Assembly: GCA_023408075.1 (NCBI GenBank)
Contig: JAEYKW010000011.1
Span: forward strand, 1-64,000
Origin: Bacillota bacterium
GTDB taxonomy: Bacteria > Bacillota > Clostridia > Christensenellales > SZUA-584
DNA: 64,000 nucleotides
Direction: 5' to 3'
A program made the translations under genes and the position numbers. This document shows positions 41,169 through 49,431 of this stretch, in pieces (the first letter of the stretch is position 1; the number at the start of each line of letters is the position of its first letter). The notes under the pieces are model-generated. The model was given only the letters and a program-made list of their open reading frames with translations. It was not told where the DNA came from and made no database searches.

Positions 41169-42080
41169 GTGGAAAAAGAACTGAATGAAAAAGTCTCGCG
41201 CCGGACTGTGCTGCGGTGGCTGCTGCGCGTGGTGCAGGGCTCACTGATTGGCGGAAGCGCCATATTGCCGGGCATCAGCGGCGGCGTGCTATGCGTGATA
41301 TTCGGCATTTACCAGCCGATGATGGAGCTCATCGCCCATCCGTTCCGCGCGTTTAAAAAGCATGTATGGCTGCTGCTGCCCGTCCTGATCGGCTTTGTGC
41401 TGGGTTTCTTGGGGCTGGCACGCGTCGTGGAGTGGCTTTTCAAGGTATCCTCCAGCATGACGATATGGCTGTTTTTTGGCCTGATCGCGGGTATGGGGCC
41501 GTCGCTTTACAAGGAAGCCGGCAAACAGGGGCGCCCGAAATCGGCACTGCTTTCTTTTATCATCAGCTTTATTGTGGTGCTCGGCCTGCTGCTTTATCTC
41601 GGCAATTCCGCCACACTCAACATTCAGCCGAATATTTGGTGGTTCTTTGTCTGCGGCCTGATGTGGGGCGTCAGCCTCATCGCGCCGGGCCTCAGTTCCT
41701 CGTCGCTGCTGATATTCCTCGGGCTTTATGAACCGATGGCTGCGGGTATCGGCAATCTCGATATGAGCGTGATTATCCCGCTCGGCATCGGCGCAGTGCT
41801 GCTGGTGCTCGTTTCAGCGCGGGCCATCAACCATCTTTTCGACAAATATTATTCCGTCGTTTTCCACATCGTGCTGGGGTTTGTGCTTGCATCCACCATC
41901 ATGACCGTTGTGCCGACAAGCCAGTCGGAGAGCATACAGTATACGGGCACATTTGTTGAAATCGCCTCGTGCGCGGCGTGTGCCGTCGGCGGCTTCTTTA
42001 TCGCGTGGCTGATGGACAAGGCCGGCCAGAAGCTTCAAAATGATACGGAGAAAGAGCCGCTCGTTCCCCAAAACGAGTGA
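41169..42080 (+). CDS. DUF368 membrane protein, probable polyprenyl-phosphate transporter
   Basis: 303 residues, about 8-9 membrane segments. The duplicated motif is clear: GSAILPGISGGVLCVIFGIYQPMM in the first half and GVSLIAPGLSSSSLLIFLGLYEPMM-like text (LYEPMAAG) in the second. DUF368 proteins (PopT) have been reported to translocate undecaprenyl phosphate back to the cytoplasmic face of the membrane. GTG 41169 follows GGGGAG at 8 bases. With uppP (5790) and ispE (38636) the window covers synthesis, dephosphorylation and probable recycling of the wall lipid carrier, although the genes are not linked. Confidence 0.88.
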   Translation: MEKELNEKVSRRTVLRWLLRVVQGSLIGGSAILPGISGGVLCVIFGIYQPMMELIAHPFRAFKKHVWLLLPVLIGFVLGFLGLARVVEWLFKVSSSMTIWLFFGLIAGMGPSLYKEAGKQGRPKSALLSFIISFIVVLGLLLYLGNSATLNIQPNIWWFFVCGLMWGVSLIAPGLSSSSLLIFLGLYEPMAAGIGNLDMSVIIPLGIGAVLLVLVSARAINHLFDKYYSVVFHIVLGFVLASTIMTVVPTSQSESIQYTGTFVEIASCAACAVGGFFIAWLMDKAGQKLQNDTEKEPLVPQNE

Positions 42081-42119
42081 AATCCGAAGTCTTTGATATA
42101 AAAATTTTATACAGTTGAT

Positions 42120-42148
42120 TTGCATTTCCTTTCAGGATATGGTATGAT
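42120..42148 (+). promoter_or_regulatory. Promoter of the SAM riboswitch-metK unit
   Basis: TTGCAT (42120-42125), 17 bases, TATGAT (42143-42148), about 20 bases before the aptamer. Confidence 0.65.
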
Positions 42149-42167
42149 TAAATCACAAATAAAAAAC

Positions 42168-42298
42168 CCTTATCAAGAGTGGTGGAGGGACGGGCCCTGT
42201 GAAACCCGGCAACCGGACATAGCTGTCAAGGTGCCAATTCCCGACAGATGAGGTTAAGAAAATGTTTTTTTCGAGCCTCGCTAGCGCGGGGTTTTTTA
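42168..42298 (+). promoter_or_regulatory. SAM-I (S-box) riboswitch with terminator
   Basis: The aptamer (42168-42253) has the P1 arms CCTTATC and GATGAGG. The conserved parts AAGAGTGGTGGAGGGA, GGGCCCTGTGAAACCCGGCAACC and AAGGTGCCAATTCC are those of the SAM-I class. An intrinsic terminator, CCTCGC-TAGC-GCGGGG then TTTTTT (42276-42297), forms the expression platform. High S-adenosylmethionine should stop transcription of metK. Confidence 0.95.
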
Positions 42299-42325
42299 TT
42301 TAAGAAACTTTTAGGAGAGATAGAT

Positions 42326-43459
42326 ATGAGAAGACTTTTCACCTCGGAATCGGTCACGGAGGGACATCCGGATAAACTTTGTGACCAGATCAGCGACAGC
42401 GTGCTCGACGCGATACTGGCTCAGGACCCCAATGCCCACGTGGCATGTGAAACAGCCGTCAACACAGGGCTTGTGCTCGTCATGGGCGAAATCACGACGG
42501 GCTGCTATGTGGATATCCCCAAAATCGTGCGCGGCACGATTCTTGATATCGGGTTTACGCGCGCCAAGTATGGCTTTGACGGCAACACCTGCGGCGTGAT
42601 ATTGAGCATCGACGAGCAGTCCAGCGATATCGCGATGGGCGTTAACCGGGCCGATCAGGGCGCGGGCGATCAGGGCATGATGTTCGGGTTTGCGTGCAGC
42701 GAAACGCCGGAATTGATGCCACTGCCGATTACACTCTCGCACAGGCTCTCAAGAAAGCTGGCCGAGGTGCGCAAAAACGGCAAACTTGAGTACCTTCGTC
42801 CCGACGGCAAAACCCAAGTAACAGTGGAATACGAAGGAAGCACACCCGTGCGCATTGATGCGATTGTGGTATCGACGCAGCACGCGGATGATGTCACGCA
42901 GGAGCAGATCAGAGCCGACGTCATCGAACATGTGATTAAACCCGTGATTCCGGCAGAGCTGCTGGACGCTGACACGAAGTATTTTGTAAATCCGACGGGC
43001 CGGTTCGTGATTGGCGGGCCTGCGGGCGATTCGGGCCTGACCGGACGCAAGATTATTGTGGACACCTACGGCGGTTATGCACGCCACGGCGGCGGCGCGT
43101 TTTCGGGCAAGGACCCGTCTAAGGTGGACAGAAGCGCGGCTTATGCCACGCGCCATATCGCCAAAAACATTGTGGCGGCGGGGCTTGCGGAGCGCTGTGA
43201 GATTGAAGTGGCTTACGCAATCGGCGTGGCCGAACCCGTCTCGATCTATGTGGATACGTTCGGCACCGGCAAAATGGACGACGACAAGCTCGCGGCGTTT
43301 GTACACAATTCCATTGACCTGCGGCCTGCGGCGATCATTGAGCGGCTGGGGCTGCGCGCGCCGATATACCGGCAGACGGCTTCGTACGGCCACTTCGGGC
43401 GGCCTGATCTTGACCTGCCGTGGGAGCGGCTCGATTTGGTCGATAAGCTCAGCAAATAA
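42326..43459 (+). CDS. metK: S-adenosylmethionine synthetase
   Basis: 377 residues. Catalyses methionine + ATP to SAM. The N-terminal FTSESVTEGHPDKLCDQISD contains the ATP-binding GHPDK and metal Asp. The hexapeptide region is GAGDQGMMFGFA, and the P-loop-like GGGAFSGKDPSKVDRSAAY is present. ATG 42326 has TTAGGAGAGA upstream; the frame continues 26 codons back through the riboswitch terminator, which cannot be coding. Controlled by the SAM-I riboswitch. Confidence 0.97.
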   Translation: MRRLFTSESVTEGHPDKLCDQISDSVLDAILAQDPNAHVACETAVNTGLVLVMGEITTGCYVDIPKIVRGTILDIGFTRAKYGFDGNTCGVILSIDEQSSDIAMGVNRADQGAGDQGMMFGFACSETPELMPLPITLSHRLSRKLAEVRKNGKLEYLRPDGKTQVTVEYEGSTPVRIDAIVVSTQHADDVTQEQIRADVIEHVIKPVIPAELLDADTKYFVNPTGRFVIGGPAGDSGLTGRKIIVDTYGGYARHGGGAFSGKDPSKVDRSAAYATRHIAKNIVAAGLAERCEIEVAYAIGVAEPVSIYVDTFGTGKMDDDKLAAFVHNSIDLRPAAIIERLGLRAPIYRQTASYGHFGRPDLDLPWERLDLVDKLSK

Positions 43460-43484
43460 ACACAGAAAACAGAGATAAACTTAG

Positions 43485-43517
43485 AGCCGGGATATCGCGA
43501 AGGTACCCGGCTTTTTT
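43485..43517 (+). terminator. Terminator of metK
   Basis: AGCCGGG, 14-base loop, CCCGGCT, TTTTTT. Confidence 0.8.
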
Positions 43518-43550
43518 ATGCCAGAGAAACGATGCGAGGGGGGAGATTAT

Positions 43551-43643
43551 ATGGATAATGCAAAGGTAAAACACCAGTTCCTAATAAACATAATGGGTAA
43601 TTCAATACTTAACAAAAAGTATTCTTGTGTATTAGAATTCTAA
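43551..43643 (+). CDS. 30-codon ORF at the left edge of an AT-rich insert, possibly a gene remnant
   Basis: A very strong ribosome binding site GGGGGGAG precedes ATG 43551. The product (30 residues, starting MDNAKVKHQF) has no recognised family and stops where composition turns AT-rich. It may be the N-terminal stub of a gene cut by the insertion of the HNH/CPBP segment, or a small real protein. Confidence 0.35.
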   Translation: MDNAKVKHQFLINIMGNSILNKKYSCVLEF

Positions 43644-43735
43644 TAATATAGTAAAAGATTTCAGCCGTTTCAAGACTTTCTATAATCACCAACACATTAA
43701 CCTTTTAGTTAAAATCAAAAATAACGCACACCATG

Positions 43736-44530
43736 TTAATCTATTATATTTCCATCAACACTTTGAAATAAACGCGTCATAAGAATCTGAGCGTGATAAC
43801 CGCCACCGTTTCCAACGCCTTCTATTAATTTGTAATTTTTATTAAGTATATCAAAGATGTTAGTCATAGAAAAACAGGAATGTTTTTCAAAATTCATAAG
43901 ATTAAATATAAATTTATCGTCTGAGAATTCGTAAACAACCCCTTCATCAAATGTTGCTTTTCCAGTGCCAATATCTTTGAAGCCCATAAGATCAGAGCTA
44001 AAATCTCTTGTAACGAAATATAAGTTCCATTTTCCATAATATTCTGTAACTGACTGATCTTTAATAAAATCTATAAAATCGAATTCTTCATTTCCTGCTT
44101 CCGGCACAGAGAGAAATTTACCGAAGATGGATTTTATTATTTGAAGTCTTGTGCTATTTTTGAATCCTTTTATTCTCTTTGGATTGCCATCAAGTAAAAA
44201 AAATTTTAAGTATGCTTCATCATATTTACCCAAAAATGTATTGCATCTTTTGCACAGTGTTTTTGCAGTTCTTCCTGCCGGATATAGTGATTTTGATAAC
44301 TTGGTATCGAATATATTTCCCAAAATATCATCTGTATTTTCACCCTCAGATAACCTTTTCAAAACGTCATTTCGCATTTCTTTAGATTGAAATGAATCGA
44401 ACATTTTAATGATATCAAGAGCAACAATGTCCTCGTTACCTACGCTTCGAGCTGGATAGTGTTCTTTACTCATTTCATCTTCGGAATAATACATTCCACA
44501 CAACTTACACTCGTATTTTGTTTTATCCAT
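43736..44530 (-). CDS. HNH endonuclease-like protein
   Basis: 264 residues. The zinc/HNH elements are CKLCG (Cys8, Cys11), KEHYPARSVGN (Glu23, His24) and LCKRCNTFLGKYDEAY (Cys93, Cys96, Asn97). This order is that of HNH proteins in which two CxxC pairs hold a structural zinc. The long linker between EH and the second CxxC (about 68 residues) is unusual. The C-terminal 165 residues are not recognised and may be a target or partner domain. Base composition is far more AT-rich than in the surrounding core genes, a sign of horizontal transfer. No methylase or phage gene is adjacent. Confidence 0.7.
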   Translation of the reverse strand: MDKTKYECKLCGMYYSEDEMSKEHYPARSVGNEDIVALDIIKMFDSFQSKEMRNDVLKRLSEGENTDDILGNIFDTKLSKSLYPAGRTAKTLCKRCNTFLGKYDEAYLKFFLLDGNPKRIKGFKNSTRLQIIKSIFGKFLSVPEAGNEEFDFIDFIKDQSVTEYYGKWNLYFVTRDFSSDLMGFKDIGTGKATFDEGVVYEFSDDKFIFNLMNFEKHSCFSMTNIFDILNKNYKLIEGVGNGGGYHAQILMTRLFQSVDGNIID

Positions 44531-44677
44531 ATTAATATAATATCTCCGCTTTTAAGAAACTTTAAGAAAATGAAAATGGAAACCTATTATTCGAATCCAA
44601 ATTTTTATTCTTGCTCGAAAAGTCAATTTAACTTCACATTATTGCTATAATGGCAATTTCATTGAATGAACTGCATT

Positions 44678-45430
44678 TCAAGACTGCAAAGTATCTTGCT
44701 CATTATTCTGTATACTCATATGCTTCATCTTGCTCTTTCCGAAAATCAGCAGAACCACAATCAATACAATACTAACGGCTGCAAATATATTGCTTGCTTC
44801 TGTTAGCTCAGGGAATTGTTTTGATTTAAAAATGTATGTAATAAATGCGTTCGGCAGATTTACAAAATAAGATACAATTAAATTATTGCCTGAAAGCTTA
44901 AATGCAATAGCAAGCCCTGCCCCTACTGCAAATAACAGCAAGAGGTCTTCAAACGTCCTAAATCCCGGATAACCCAAATGATAAAGTGAGAACATAGCGG
45001 CTGAAATAAATATCGCGATAAGACTACCATATCTTTTTTCTATTCTTGTTTGAAAAAAGCCCCGGAAAAGAAACTCCTCAAAAAATGTCGTCATCACAAG
45101 AGGCAATATACAAAGCGGCAACAGGTCCCACGCTATGTGCTCTCCTGCTATGATTTTAGGTATCACTTGCCCACCGATAGAGAATATGACAAATGATATT
45201 AATACTATGGTTTGGCGAGCCCTCATTCTTTTAATGCCTACTGAAATGAAATCTTCTTTATTTCTCAACAATAAAAATATAGGAAAGGCTGTGCTTAAAA
45301 GAAGGCCGTAACAAATATTATAAAAAACATAATACCCATATCCATCAAACAAAGCGGATATGGCAACGCAAGTAATGATCAGGCACTCTATAATGAGGCT
45401 CAATATTAAAATGTTAAAGTTCTTTTTCAT
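44678..45430 (-). CDS. CPBP family intramembrane glutamic endopeptidase
   Basis: 250 residues with about eight membrane segments. The CPBP (Abi/CAAX protease) signature is present: FFEEFLFRGFFQTRIEKRYG with Glu118-Glu119 and Arg123, then FSLYHLGYP with the conserved His near 153, then NLPNAF. Members process peptides in the membrane; some take part in bacteriocin self-immunity. ATG 45430 has GGAG upstream; the TTG four codons earlier overlaps that site. AT-rich like its HNH neighbour, so the pair probably arrived together. Confidence 0.85.
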   Translation of the reverse strand: MKKNFNILILSLIIECLIITCVAISALFDGYGYYVFYNICYGLLLSTAFPIFLLLRNKEDFISVGIKRMRARQTIVLISFVIFSIGGQVIPKIIAGEHIAWDLLPLCILPLVMTTFFEEFLFRGFFQTRIEKRYGSLIAIFISAAMFSLYHLGYPGFRTFEDLLLLFAVGAGLAIAFKLSGNNLIVSYFVNLPNAFITYIFKSKQFPELTEASNIFAAVSIVLIVVLLIFGKSKMKHMSIQNNEQDTLQS

Positions 45431-46133
45431 AGCTATCTCCAAATGTGTGATATACCATAATATAAACCCTTATACCAAACCTGTTTGCTATCGGTATTAA
45501 TAGATAACCCGATGGGATTACCGTACTATTGACACGAGAAGTATGGACATAATATTATAACCCATATCCACAAACGACACAATAAAACAAAAATATAACA
45601 GCCATGTCGTATCAGCCTTGATTACCCGACGACGGGGGAGAGAATGACGTTTGAGACGAAGCCGAACGGAAAGGCATTCCGGGCGTTTGAAATGTGAGGT
45701 ATGTGAAATTTAGTAGATAAATTGAGGGTTAATCCATTCCTGAGATAGCCCATTAAGTTTTTCTTTTTGTGAATTTCTGCGCATCAAAGTCCCGTTATCA
45801 TTATAAAAGCCATTATGATGAATTCACCTAACGTAACTTGCATTTAATCTCATGACCTTCTAGTCATATTTATAAGAACATATTTTCAAATACCCAATTG
45901 TTTTGCACATTATTGCGATAACATCGAGTTTAATAATATATCCCTCATCCTCTATATCCCTAATTCTACATATTTCTCCCTATTCCTTTTTCAGGCTGTT
46001 GTCTTCGCAAAAAAAGCGGCCTCATCGTGCCGCTTCAGGTTATATGTCGTTTGCTATAGAAAGGTGATATAATATAGTTATATCTGGTATCAATTTCTGA
46101 TACCAGATGCCCCCATAGAAAAGGAGTTTTTCA
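45431..46133. other. AT-rich intergenic region with an isolated GC-rich gene tail
   Basis: About 700 bases, mostly AT-rich and without genes. At about 45622-45696 a short stretch returns to core-like GC and reads, in one frame, YPTTGERMTFETKPNG then KAFRAFEM and a stop, like the C-terminal end of a lost gene. A minus-strand terminator-like hairpin (AGCGGC...GCCGCTTTTTTT) is at 46008-46035 without an obvious gene before it. Confidence 0.35.
46066..46108 (+). promoter_or_regulatory. Extended -10 promoter and 11-bp operator-like dyad before phzF
   Basis: TGATATAAT (about 46067-46075) is an extended -10. Seven bases downstream is a perfect inverted repeat: ATCTGGTATCA (46082-46092), 5 bases, TGATACCAGAT (46098-46108). 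It covers the transcription start and probably binds a dimeric regulator, or forms a 5' hairpin. Confidence 0.55.
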
Positions 46134-46988
46134 TTGAAATATTTTCATGTTGATGTGTTTTCGGATAAACCGCTAAGCGGAAACGGCCTCACGGTTGTCT
46201 TTCCGGACAAGCCGCTCAGCAATGACGATTTGCTGAAGATCACACAGGAGCTTCGCCAGTTTGAAACGATATTCATCTATGATAAAACCGCGGACGGCTC
46301 TTATCCTGTGCGCATCTTCACGATGGATGAGGAGCTTGCGTTTGCAGGCCACCCCACACTCGGTGCGGCAGCCGTGCTTCACCGCCTTGATTTTCCCGCT
46401 GCAAAAAACGCAGAAATGATTTTGGATCTGTCGGGCCGCAACATCCTCGTTTCATCCGAATTTAACGGCAGTAGCTGCAGCGTCACGATGAACCAAGGTA
46501 CACCCGCATTCATTTCACATGTTGATAAAAACCATCACGCTCAAATTGCGGGCGCTTTGGGCCTTGATCCGGCTGATATTCACGATACGTTGCCCGTGGA
46601 GGTCGTCTCCACGGGACTTCATTATCTGCTGGTTCCGGTGAAGCAGGGCCTTGACCGCGCCAAAATCAGCATCGGCGGCTTTGAAAGCTTCCTCGGTCAG
46701 TTCGGTGCGAAGTTCGTCTATGTGTTTGATGCCGCGTCACTCGAATGCCGCACTTGGAACAACAGCGGCCTCGCCGAGGATGTGGCAACGGGCAGTGCGG
46801 CAGGGCCGCTCTGCGCCTACCTGATCAAACATGGGCTTGCGCGCACCGGAGAAACGGTCAACATCCGTCAGGGACGTTTTGTGCACCGCCCCTCCGTCAT
46901 CAGGGCATGGGCAAACCCCACATCCGGCGAGATTTTCATCAACGGCAGTGTTTCATTCTTTGCGTCGGGGAACATCCATTTGCCTTAA
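46134..46988 (+). CDS. PhzF family isomerase
   Basis: 284 residues, trans-2,3-dihydro-3-hydroxyanthranilate isomerase-like fold. The N-terminal YFHVDVFSDKPLSGNGLTVV holds the family start. Catalytic Glu is in ELRQFETIFI, followed by RIFTMDEELAFAGHPTLGAA, and later DVATGSAAGPLCAYLIKHG. Most PhzF relatives outside phenazine clusters have unknown substrates. TTG 46134 is chosen because AAAAGGAG lies upstream. Ends overlapping the convergent nitroreductase gene by four bases. Confidence 0.88.
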   Translation: MKYFHVDVFSDKPLSGNGLTVVFPDKPLSNDDLLKITQELRQFETIFIYDKTADGSYPVRIFTMDEELAFAGHPTLGAAAVLHRLDFPAAKNAEMILDLSGRNILVSSEFNGSSCSVTMNQGTPAFISHVDKNHHAQIAGALGLDPADIHDTLPVEVVSTGLHYLLVPVKQGLDRAKISIGGFESFLGQFGAKFVYVFDAASLECRTWNNSGLAEDVATGSAAGPLCAYLIKHGLARTGETVNIRQGRFVHRPSVIRAWANPTSGEIFINGSVSFFASGNIHLP

Positions 46989-47503
46989 AACGTGTTGTAA
47001 ACTACGGTCTGCTCAATCGGATACCGCTTGCCGTGGTTCGCGCTCGGCACCGCGTTATCCGCCGGATAACCTGTGGGCAAGATCGCAACCGGCACATAGC
47101 TTTCGGGAATGTTGTAGGCTTTTCTCGTCTTTTCGGGGTCAAAATACCCAACCCACGTTGTGCCGAGCCCAATTTCCGCAGCCTGCAGCATCATCTGCGT
47201 GGTCACGATGCTCGCATCGATTTCTCCGCTGTTGTCGCCGTCATATGGACGCACCCACGATACCGATTTGTCACAGCAGATTAAAAATGCCAACGGCGCA
47301 TGAAAATGATACGATGTGCATTCCTTGAGCTTTTCAAGAGCGCTTTCGCTCTGTATCACGAGAATTCTTTGCGGCTGGTTGTTGCACGCCGTGGGCGAAA
47401 GCTGCGCCGCCTTGAGTATCAGATCGATTTTCTCCTGTTCCACGCTATTTTCGCTGAATCTTCTGACCGAATACCTGTCGGCCGCCAAATCAATAAAAGT
47501 CAT
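46985..47503 (-). CDS. Nitroreductase family FMN-dependent oxidoreductase
   Basis: 172 residues. The FMN-binding N-terminus is ADRYSVRRFSENSVEQEKIDLIL, followed by AAQLSPTACNNQPQRILV, then AAEIGLGTTWVGYFD and the C-terminal LPTGYPAD. These are homodimeric NAD(P)H oxidoreductases with broad substrates. ATG 47503 has GGAGGG upstream; the frame runs 11 codons further without a ribosome binding site. Confidence 0.9.
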   Translation of the reverse strand: MTFIDLAADRYSVRRFSENSVEQEKIDLILKAAQLSPTACNNQPQRILVIQSESALEKLKECTSYHFHAPLAFLICCDKSVSWVRPYDGDNSGEIDASIVTTQMMLQAAEIGLGTTWVGYFDPEKTRKAYNIPESYVPVAILPTGYPADNAVPSANHGKRYPIEQTVVYNTF

Positions 47504-47834
47504 CGTTACCCTCCAAAACTTCTGTTTGATATTCAATATATACCAAAGTAGTTAAAAAACAAGTACGCACTTTTTGGTATGTAGGTGGCATTTTTGGTAC
47601 AAAACAAAAGAGCGGCATATAGCCGCTTTCAATTTGATGAAAAGCCTCCACTTGTCATGTTGAGGAGCAAAACGACGTGACTACAAAGTGGACCGCATCC
47701 CATGGCAAAACGCTTTTAACATGGGATCTTTCGATCGCTTAGCGCTCACTCAAAATGACACTAACCGCCTTGTCTGCAGCCAAAAAACGGCATGATGCCA
47801 CGCCGCTTTTGGAATAGACGCTTTTATATTGTTT
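47504..47834. other. Intergenic region with hairpins and repeat copy R3
   Basis: A short hairpin GAGCGGC-ATATA-GCCGCTTT lies at about 47609. The repeat R3 spans 47653-47760. A second hairpin with AAAACGGC...GCCGCTTTT follows at about 47785. No gene seen. Confidence 0.4.
47653..47760 (+). repeat. Dispersed palindromic repeat, copy R3 (diverged)
   Basis: Ends TGTCATGTTGAG and CTCAAAATGACA are inverted. The core ATCCCATGG...AACATGGGAT matches R1 and R2. Confidence 0.6.
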
Positions 47835-49046
47835 TTATTCTTTGACGGCTTTTTTCTTAAGCATCAGCATGAGCAGTATGCCCACAACCGCGCAGCCCGC
47901 CGCGATGAAAAACGCGGGCGACATCAACGAAATATCCTGTGCCGCTATATTCTTGTAGTATCCGGCGATGTACGACGACGCCACCGCGCCGATGCCAAAC
48001 CCCAAAAGCACCATGCCATAGTTGGTCGCCATGTGCTTGGGGCCGAAAAGATCGGCAGTCAGCGACGGGAAGTTGCTGAGGAACCCGCCGTAGAAGAACC
48101 CGATAAGGCCGATGAGGACATAGATAAAGTAGCCGCTTACACTGCTGACCAGCACGGACAGGATTCCGGAACCCGCCAGCAGCACGATGATCGTTTTCTT
48201 TCGGCCGAGCTTGTCAGAGACCGCGCCCCACGTCAAACGCCCGAGCGAGTTGCACATCGATATCACAAGAACACCGATGGTCGCCGTTTCGCCAAGACCC
48301 TTGGCCACAGCAATGGGTTTCGCAAAACCGATCATCATGAGCCCGCCCATGCAGGCCAGCATTAAAGAGAGTGTGATGATATAAAACCGGGGGTCTTTCA
48401 GCACTTGGCCGGGCGTCAGGCTGTTGTCCGAAACCGACACGGCGGAAGCGGATTTCGATTCCTCCGGAGGATTTTTGAGAAACAGCGCGCCCACGGTGCA
48501 AACCACAAGGAAAATACCCGCAAGCACCATGAAAGTGCCGGGTTCACCCACTTCCGGGCCGCCGAAAGCTTTGATCAGCTGCTCGATAATCGGTGTGAAT
48601 ACCACGCCGCCGAAGCCAAGAGCGGATACGATAAGGCCGGTGACGAAACCCTTTTTCTCGGGAAACCATTTTTGGGCGCAGGCGATCGTTGTCGAATAGG
48701 TGAAGCCCATTCCGGTTCCGCCCATCAGGCCATAGCCCACCCACAGCAGCCACGGAATGTTCGCATTGGCGAACGATGCGAGCAGAAAACCGGCGCTCAA
48801 AATAAAGCCGCCGATCATCACGATGGTTCTCGTGGAGAATTTGGCCGCGAGCTTTCCGCCGATCACGCTGCCCACGGTGAGCGTGGCGAGCAGCAGCGAG
48901 AAGGTGAGGCTGGCCGCAGCATTGTCTCCGTTAAAAATGCTGTTGGCAATACCCGTTTGAAATACGCTCCAGATGTAGGCGATACCAAGGCATAGCTGTA
49001 TCGCGATGGATGCTGCAATGGGTCCGGTTCTTTTTGATGACTTCAT
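47835..49046 (-). CDS. OFA (oxalate/formate antiporter) family MFS transporter
   Basis: 403 residues, 12 membrane segments. The first helix AASIAIQLCLGIAYIWSVFQ and GYGLMGGTGMGFTYSTTIACAQKWFPEKKGFVTGL are typical of OxlT-like carriers. The second MFS signature is GAVSDKLGRKKTIIV. Members exchange carboxylates such as oxalate, formate or pyruvate; the substrate here is unknown. Ribosome binding site AGGAGG. A long palindrome lies between it and any promoter. Confidence 0.88.
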   Translation of the reverse strand: MKSSKRTGPIAASIAIQLCLGIAYIWSVFQTGIANSIFNGDNAAASLTFSLLLATLTVGSVIGGKLAAKFSTRTIVMIGGFILSAGFLLASFANANIPWLLWVGYGLMGGTGMGFTYSTTIACAQKWFPEKKGFVTGLIVSALGFGGVVFTPIIEQLIKAFGGPEVGEPGTFMVLAGIFLVVCTVGALFLKNPPEESKSASAVSVSDNSLTPGQVLKDPRFYIITLSLMLACMGGLMMIGFAKPIAVAKGLGETATIGVLVISMCNSLGRLTWGAVSDKLGRKKTIIVLLAGSGILSVLVSSVSGYFIYVLIGLIGFFYGGFLSNFPSLTADLFGPKHMATNYGMVLLGFGIGAVASSYIAGYYKNIAAQDISLMSPAFFIAAGCAVVGILLMLMLKKKAVKE

Positions 49047-49431
49047 AAATCCTCCTTAGTTATAATTAAAGCCCTCACTGCTTGCAGTAAGGGCTTTTAT
49101 CCGAATCGGACGATTACCTGCACCGAGTGCGTTCTTACCACAAAACTTGACACAACCCAATAAACAGCCCGATTATAATAGTAAATCGGCCAATAAGGTC
49201 TGCAAATTTTGTGAACTGCCGTTTGGGCATCATAGAACGCTCCAGAAGAGATATAAATTTGTGTCATTATCCCATGCGCGCTGTTTGAATGTCAAACTAT
49301 TTTTGCGCGCAGCGCATTGGTATATTAATCCATCCATCAAGCGACATTGGTTATGTGGCGCTTTTAAAAAGGCATACAATCTTTAACCCGTATGGTATAA
49401 TGACAAAAACCGATCCTATGTTTGAGGGTTT
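49047..49431. other. Intergenic region between divergent MFS and recD2 genes
   Basis: Contains a near-perfect palindrome at 49068-49097. I see no credible gene; the frame at 49147-49386 is basic, lacks a ribosome binding site and matches nothing known. Confidence 0.4.
49068..49097 (-). promoter_or_regulatory. Palindrome upstream of the OFA transporter gene
   Basis: AAAGCCCT-C-ACTGC-TT-GCAGT-A-AGGGCTTT, 22 bases before the start. On the minus strand it is followed by TTTAATTATAA, so it could be an attenuator or an operator. Confidence 0.5.

Noticed and set aside
42248..42325. Upstream extension of metK to 42248
   Set aside because: It would translate the riboswitch terminator; the ATG at 42326 has the proper ribosome binding site and family N-terminus.
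49147..49386. 79-aa plus-strand frame upstream of recD2
   Set aside because: No ribosome binding site, no recognisable family, low-complexity basic translation.
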